A DNA stretch of 64,000 nt from positions 744,001-808,000 of the forward strand of contig MBPM02000006.1 in NCBI GenBank assembly GCA_001695595.3, read 5' to 3'. A program made the translations under genes and the position numbers. Every line of letters starts with the position of its first letter. Position 1 is the stretch's first letter. This document shows positions 59,375 to 64,000 of this stretch, one piece after another. The notes under the pieces were generated by a model. The model was not told the DNA's origin, did no database searches, and worked only from the letters and a program-made list of their open reading frames with translations. Source of the stretch: Plasmopara viticola. Its lineage: Eukaryota > Oomycota > Peronosporomycetes > Peronosporales > Peronosporaceae.

Positions 59375-59787
59375 GATCCCAACTCAAACTCCAGTTCAAA
59401 AAATAGACAAGAAAAACTTCTCTACTTTCAGTCTAGGTGCAGCTCAAACTTTAGCCTGCGGTCACTTAAACAAGAGCAAGTTATCGCCCGGGTCTACCGG
59501 CTGAAATGCAGTACAATTGACCTGACTTTATTGAAGTCAGTATTTGCAAGAAGCGCCGAAAACGTTGTGAGAGAATTATGCGAGAAAAAGCGCTTGGTAC
59601 ACCAAGTCTACAGCAACTGAACTATGCTAGTCTAACTGCATAATGCCAATTCGGCTTTGCCAGCTGGAGGAACACGGTAGAGAGAAGCAGAAAGAAGAAG
59701 CTGCTCTACATGTTTGAGGAACTGGAGCAGAAATTTTACACGGAGACTACTTGCTGGGAGGTGCACTTATTGTATCTGTTGCTATAG
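59375..59787 (+). pseudogene. Unassigned coding-like tract, two frames
   Basis: Open frame 59375-59620 (82 codons, no ATG) contains LKQEQVIARVYRLK and ENVVRELCEKKRLVHQ. A second frame, 59644-59787 (48 codons), contains SWRNTVERSRKKKLLYMFEE followed by LEQKF. Both are rich in charged helices. A bZIP basic region was considered, but the spacing of the conserved Asn and Ser-Arg is wrong. Probably a gene remnant. Confidence 0.25.
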
Positions 59788-59789
59788 CA

Positions 59790-61174
59790 ACCGACATTTG
59801 TGCAGGGGGGTATCGTTTGTTCCACTCGATGTAGAACGTCGCGCGTAAGCTTGAAAAGGTAGTTGCGTATGTTTTGGGCACTTCTTCTATCTTGAACATT
59901 TAAGAAGGGGTGGTAAATTATCACTTTTCCCTTATAATGCGCTATTTAAAATTCGAATACTATCTGTCGGTAAATATATAGCCTAAAGGCTGCATTGCTT
60001 CTGTGAAAAAGTCATCTCACGTCACCTATTATATGTTCACTACTAATTGCGTTGCATCGTGTAGAAGCAAGTGACAGATCAATGTGGTAGTGAAATTACT
60101 GAATCGACTTGCCGTGTCGGGAGCTCAAGCGCGTAGTTGACTGTGTGATGTAGTAATAGTCCAGCTGTCCAAATTTGCTATGAGATTTACCATGGTTACA
60201 TCGAAATTATTAGCTGAAGGCGCATGTTCACGCTGATCATCACCTCGTGTAATGCTTAACTTGTAATTGGTCAAACTATGGATAGTGTCGAAAGCTCTAT
60301 TTTCGTCGCCGATAAGAGTAGCTTATTTCTGCAGAGTAAGTTCTTAACAAGCTGTGAGGCGATTCACATCTTATACAATTAATCCGGAGATGCCGACCGT
60401 TAATAATGAAGAAAGGATTCGAATCTAACAATGAGTGTTCATCAATATTAATCGCTGACAAGTGTACAAATTTCTGCGGTCACCTGAGCCGTGCATACAA
60501 TAGTTGAAAAACATTCGAAAAACAAGCTTTTTCTTGCATTCTTTAAGTGTCTAATCATAGTGTGAATGAATGCAGAAACAATGCAATCTTAGAAATAGCC
60601 GTAATTGTTTCTGTAAAAAATAAATAATACTGCTCGTAACACTGCAAACTGATGTCTCATTATATTTTTTCCTTTCTTTCGGTCAAAATATTATTTTTGG
60701 GTTTTTTAAATCTAAGCATCCATGCTTTGGAACACGAAGTCATATCAAAAAACAAAATTGACACCAAAGAGAGCGACAATAAATTGTTTCAGAAAGTCAT
60801 GTGCTAGTTTCTTTGTCGCAACCAAATAGCGATCACGGTCCCCATTAAGCATAGAATCACGACTTAGGTCTAAATTGACTCCTAAAGCTTATGTACTTCA
60901 AATCACGGTCGGTAGCAATGTCGTTAACAATTAACGTGTTCGACTTAATCGCTTAAGCGTCTGCTTCTTTTTAATTTGAAGTCCGACCTCTTGTCGCTGG
61001 CATAATACTATTTTGGATTTGTTTTTGGTAAAAAAAGGGCCAGCAGCATGCATTTATCCACAGTGTGCATTATAGCGAGGTGCATCATGACGAGATGTCG
61101 GTAGTGACAAAAATAGGTCGGACAGATATGCCTACTTGGTAAATAGCTAGCTGTTCAGTCTTCTTCTATCTTGT
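59790..61174. other. AT-rich intergenic, 3' flank of CUL3
   Basis: No open frame of note and no repeat partner noticed. It contains the presumed 3' UTR of the cullin gene at its right end. Confidence 0.35.
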
Positions 61175-63442
61175 TCAAGCTAAATAATTGTACATACGTC
61201 GATCCGTGACACTGCGCTGGAGATACTCGCGTTCAATCAAACTTTCAATGCGTAGCTTGATTAGCTGCAGAGGAGGCGTAAAGCGACCGGTCATTTGACG
61301 AGTAACTTCGGCAATGAGTTGATTATGCTGCATCTGCTTCCGGGTTTTCATGATACGAACAATGGCAGCTTCGACGAGGTGCTTGCGATCCTCTGCGACT
61401 GTAGGTGGCAACGCATCGGCCGGGTTTGAGGTACTTGAGACTGTCGCTGGTAACAACGACGTCTCTTTTTGAGATACAAGCGGTATCCGTACGCGACGCA
61501 ACTTCGACATGTAAGCGTCATTCACTGAAAATGTGTCAGACTCTTCATCGATACGCTTTCCCTTTGAAGTTTTAATTAAAATTTTGTACTTCGGTGTGCA
61601 CAGAGAGATGAGATGCCGCTTCAGGTCTTTAACGTCAATACGTGTGAGCTCCAGAAGCTCTTTAAAACGCCATTGAGAACGCTGGTTGAATAGCATTAAA
61701 ATGACAGCTTGATACGTCGACACGTTCAACTCATGACGACGCTGACCATCTTCGACGTTTGCTATAAACGTGGCTCGCACATCAACTGTACCCATGTTGG
61801 TCATCCACGCCAATTTACGACCATTATGTCGGGCATAATAGAACGCCTCAAAAGTCTGGGTTAAGCGAACAAGTTCCAGTGGTAACGCACACATTGGAGC
61901 CATATCCGTGGGCCAAAAGCCGCTTGTGAGTACATGCACTGACAACAACATTGGCGCCATTGATGCATTGGCATCAAAACCGGAACCTCGAGCATCGAAT
62001 CCTGACTTTTTGTACAGTTCCATGAGATCTTTGGAAATACTCATATCTTTGAACATACCCTCGAGCTTGGACGTAAATTGGTAGCCACATTCTGCCTTAA
62101 GTTTTGAGATGACCAGCTTCTCCGCTTCGTCCGACGTGCCACGACTATTAAGTAAGCGCTTGGCAAGCAAAATCTTGTAAAATTCCTCAAACACATCTTT
62201 ATCCTGCAGATACCGAAACAGAGCAATAATTTGCGTCACGCGAGTGTCCATTTCCTCTTCAAATCGATTTTTGGAGCGCAACAACTCGTCCAGATAATGT
62301 GCCAGGTATCCCGCACAGATTGTATTTGTGTTCATAAATGCCTCAAAGCCCTGTTTTATGGACTTACGAAATTGCGAGTCATCAAAAAAACAATCTGACA
62401 AAAAGTGCACAAATTTTTCACGCAAAGCCAAAAGCTTTTCCACAAATTGCGAAGCCTCTGACGCCGTCTCTGGATGTGATTGTGTCTTAACTAACTCGTC
62501 ACCTTGAGTCTTAATGTACAGGAACACAGCTCCACTCATCTCCGGCAACGTGCTTTGTACACGTCGAAAGAGCGAGTACATTCTGCGCAATGCTTGCGAC
62601 TTGTTGTCACGAAAGAGTGCGACGCACCCCGAATGCTCCATCTCCACCAATGCTTTCGCTTGATTCTTGATCAATTGCGTTTCAACAATAGCTTTTAATT
62701 TATGCTCAGTCGAGGGGCTTAAATAATGGAGTACACGTGCTCCTTCCTCGTTCAGTCGTTGCTCGGCCTTCTCCAGATACTCTGGGCACGTGGCTACATC
62801 CAGCATCGTTTGGGCCTCTGCTCGGTAAAAGTCGAGCGTCGTTTCGAGGAAATACTTTTCAAAATCGTTTTCATACACGGCGTGCGAGTGAACTCCCAGG
62901 TCCACGAGCATACGGAGCACGCTTTTAATAAGATCTCGGTCAATGAGCTCGCCCTGTCGTTCGCGCTCGATACAGAGCAACAGGCGAGAACGCAGCCGAT
63001 CCCGTACATTACCATGACGCATAATAACGTCTCGAAAGATGTACAAACCATTGTCGTAGACTGGTAGCTTGCGCTTTTGAGTGACGTACGTGCGGTCCAT
63101 GTACATGAGGATGTCGCGCACCATCGTCATGACGATTTGATGGTCGGCCCACTGGTCATTAAGCGCCAGTAGCAACATGTTATCCGAGACAGCAGAGACC
63201 TGCTGTGCAACTTCGTGTAAGTGCTCCGTAATGACGCTCACCACGCCATTGTAGAGCAAGTCGCCGTGCTTGTGCAGTACCAAATTGTACGAGTTGCGGT
63301 AGAGCTCTTCAAAGGACAGAACGCTCGCATTGTGTAAGAAAATTTCGTAAATGGCCGTGCGCAGAGACGACCAGATTTCCTGCGCACGTGTCTGATCCAT
63401 CCCCATATTCTGGCGGTACGGCTTGATCACGAGCTTTTTCAT
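61175..63442 (-). CDS. CUL3: Cullin-3, scaffold of BTB-type ubiquitin ligases
   Basis: 755 residues from the ATG at 63442 (the frame opens at TTG 63457, so the ATG is the first real start; GCC precedes it). Human CUL3 has 768. The N-terminal repeat bears LSFEELYRNSYNLVLHKHG (about 42-60), the surface by which cullin-3 grips BTB adaptors. The middle cullin repeats lead to the cullin homology domain (YKILLAKRLLNSRGTSDEAE, SKLEGMFKDMSIS). The C-terminal winged helix ends YLQRSVTDRRMYNYLA. The neddylation lysine is in IVRIMKTRKQMQHN (about Lys699). The protein assembles with RBX1 and BTB proteins to ubiquitinate substrates. It is single exon. One oddity is a short SGFDA-RG-SGFDA duplication at about 480-491, within an otherwise conserved stretch. 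Probably functional. Confidence 0.96.
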   Translation of the reverse strand: MKKLVIKPYRQNMGMDQTRAQEIWSSLRTAIYEIFLHNASVLSFEELYRNSYNLVLHKHGDLLYNGVVSVITEHLHEVAQQVSAVSDNMLLLALNDQWADHQIVMTMVRDILMYMDRTYVTQKRKLPVYDNGLYIFRDVIMRHGNVRDRLRSRLLLCIERERQGELIDRDLIKSVLRMLVDLGVHSHAVYENDFEKYFLETTLDFYRAEAQTMLDVATCPEYLEKAEQRLNEEGARVLHYLSPSTEHKLKAIVETQLIKNQAKALVEMEHSGCVALFRDNKSQALRRMYSLFRRVQSTLPEMSGAVFLYIKTQGDELVKTQSHPETASEASQFVEKLLALREKFVHFLSDCFFDDSQFRKSIKQGFEAFMNTNTICAGYLAHYLDELLRSKNRFEEEMDTRVTQIIALFRYLQDKDVFEEFYKILLAKRLLNSRGTSDEAEKLVISKLKAECGYQFTSKLEGMFKDMSISKDLMELYKKSGFDARGSGFDANASMAPMLLSVHVLTSGFWPTDMAPMCALPLELVRLTQTFEAFYYARHNGRKLAWMTNMGTVDVRATFIANVEDGQRRHELNVSTYQAVILMLFNQRSQWRFKELLELTRIDVKDLKRHLISLCTPKYKILIKTSKGKRIDEESDTFSVNDAYMSKLRRVRIPLVSQKETSLLPATVSSTSNPADALPPTVAEDRKHLVEAAIVRIMKTRKQMQHNQLIAEVTRQMTGRFTPPLQLIKLRIESLIEREYLQRSVTDRRMYNYLA

Positions 63443-64000
63443 GGCGGAGGAAAACAAGACCCGACGGCTTCGATCTGACGGCCTTATTTATTTATAGTCT
63501 TAGTGCGAGTGATTATCTGGAAGATTAGCGGACAAAAATTACCGGTTCGACTTTGAGGTTGACTGGCACTATTTAAAATTTTATACTACGATACACTTCA
63601 CATTCTCTATGTAATGAGAAAACTATACTAAATTAATTGAAAAAGTCATATGGAATAGAAAAAATCTACCTTGAATTACAACTTTCCATGTTAATTAATT
63701 GCACAAATTCTGCCGTACCATCGGTACGTTGTATATTTGTTACGCATTTGTCTGTTGCTGTTAGATGGCTACGAAAGTATGTCAATAGCTGTTCAAACGT
63801 CAAAAACTAAGTACGGCTCGTAATGACAACGCTGTCGTGGTTAAGTACTGTTATGCACGACTGCTACATGTCCCGGACAACTTTAACAGTTCTCTGTCCG
63901 GGGAAGTAGCAACACTACCTCTCACGCTTTAAAAAGTTTTCATCCTAGTGTTTGAGTTGGTTCTCTTCATAAAGGCCATGTCCACCATTTAACTTGTCAA
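63443..64000 (-). promoter_or_regulatory. Upstream region of CUL3
   Basis: No open frame. I did not find a clear match to the oomycete initiator consensus. A compound stem at 63863-63910 (GCTAC plus CCCGGACA pairing with TGTCCGGG plus GTAGC) is the only structured element. The next gene is outside the window. Confidence 0.35.

Noticed and set aside
59644..59787. bZIP basic region
   Set aside because: The spacing between the Asn and the Ser-Arg pair does not fit the bZIP signature and no leucine heptads follow.
63443..63457. Five extra residues at the start of CUL3
   Set aside because: The codon at 63457 is TTG; the first ATG is at 63442.
1..64000. tRNA, rRNA, CRISPR array, telomere or replication origin
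   Set aside because: No supporting pattern was found on reading the window; short GTTCGA-type matches had no cloverleaf around them.

Overview
The window looks like nuclear DNA of an oomycete, most likely a Peronosporales species (Phytophthora or a downy mildew). The evidence is an intronless cullin-3 gene, RWP-RK genes of the short oomycete type, a protein joining ankyrin and TIR domains, and a dense layer of decayed Ty3/Gypsy, Copia and hAT elements. No bacterial operons, rRNA, tRNA or CRISPR arrays were seen.

Layout: a 5'-truncated gene for an ankyrin protein with two TIR domains fills the left edge (to 2233, + strand). A single-exon cullin-3 gene lies near the right edge (61175-63442, - strand). 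Both genes point inward. The roughly 59 kb between them is gene-poor, AT-rich and built mostly of old repeats. The only intact single-copy-like genes inside it are two RWP-RK transcription factor genes (24385-25362 and 35519-36496, both - strand). They sit in a direct segmental duplication (about 23660-27360 and 35004-38305).

Repeats: family R1 (2440-4270; 16030-18800) and family R2 (4750-5010 inverted; 11200-12760; 21350-22960) are decayed and I could not assign them to a known class. Ty3/Gypsy remnants occur at 14636-15020 (protease), 19160-21320 (RT, RNase H, integrase, C-terminal tail) and 50000-52310. Copia-like remnants occur near 43560, 48560 and 54620. A broken hAT transposase lies at 32700-34550. 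A family of about 325 bp elements with pentanucleotide tails and 11-bp target-site duplications is present as two full copies, one truncated copy and one separate inverted fragment. An inverted-repeat element with a MULE-like zinc knuckle lies at 44720-45660.

The genes do not form a pathway. CUL3 is a housekeeping ubiquitin-ligase scaffold, the RWP-RK pair are probable DNA-binding regulators, and the TIR protein is a probable signalling or NAD-related protein. Coordinates of decayed repeats are approximate because they were compared by eye.
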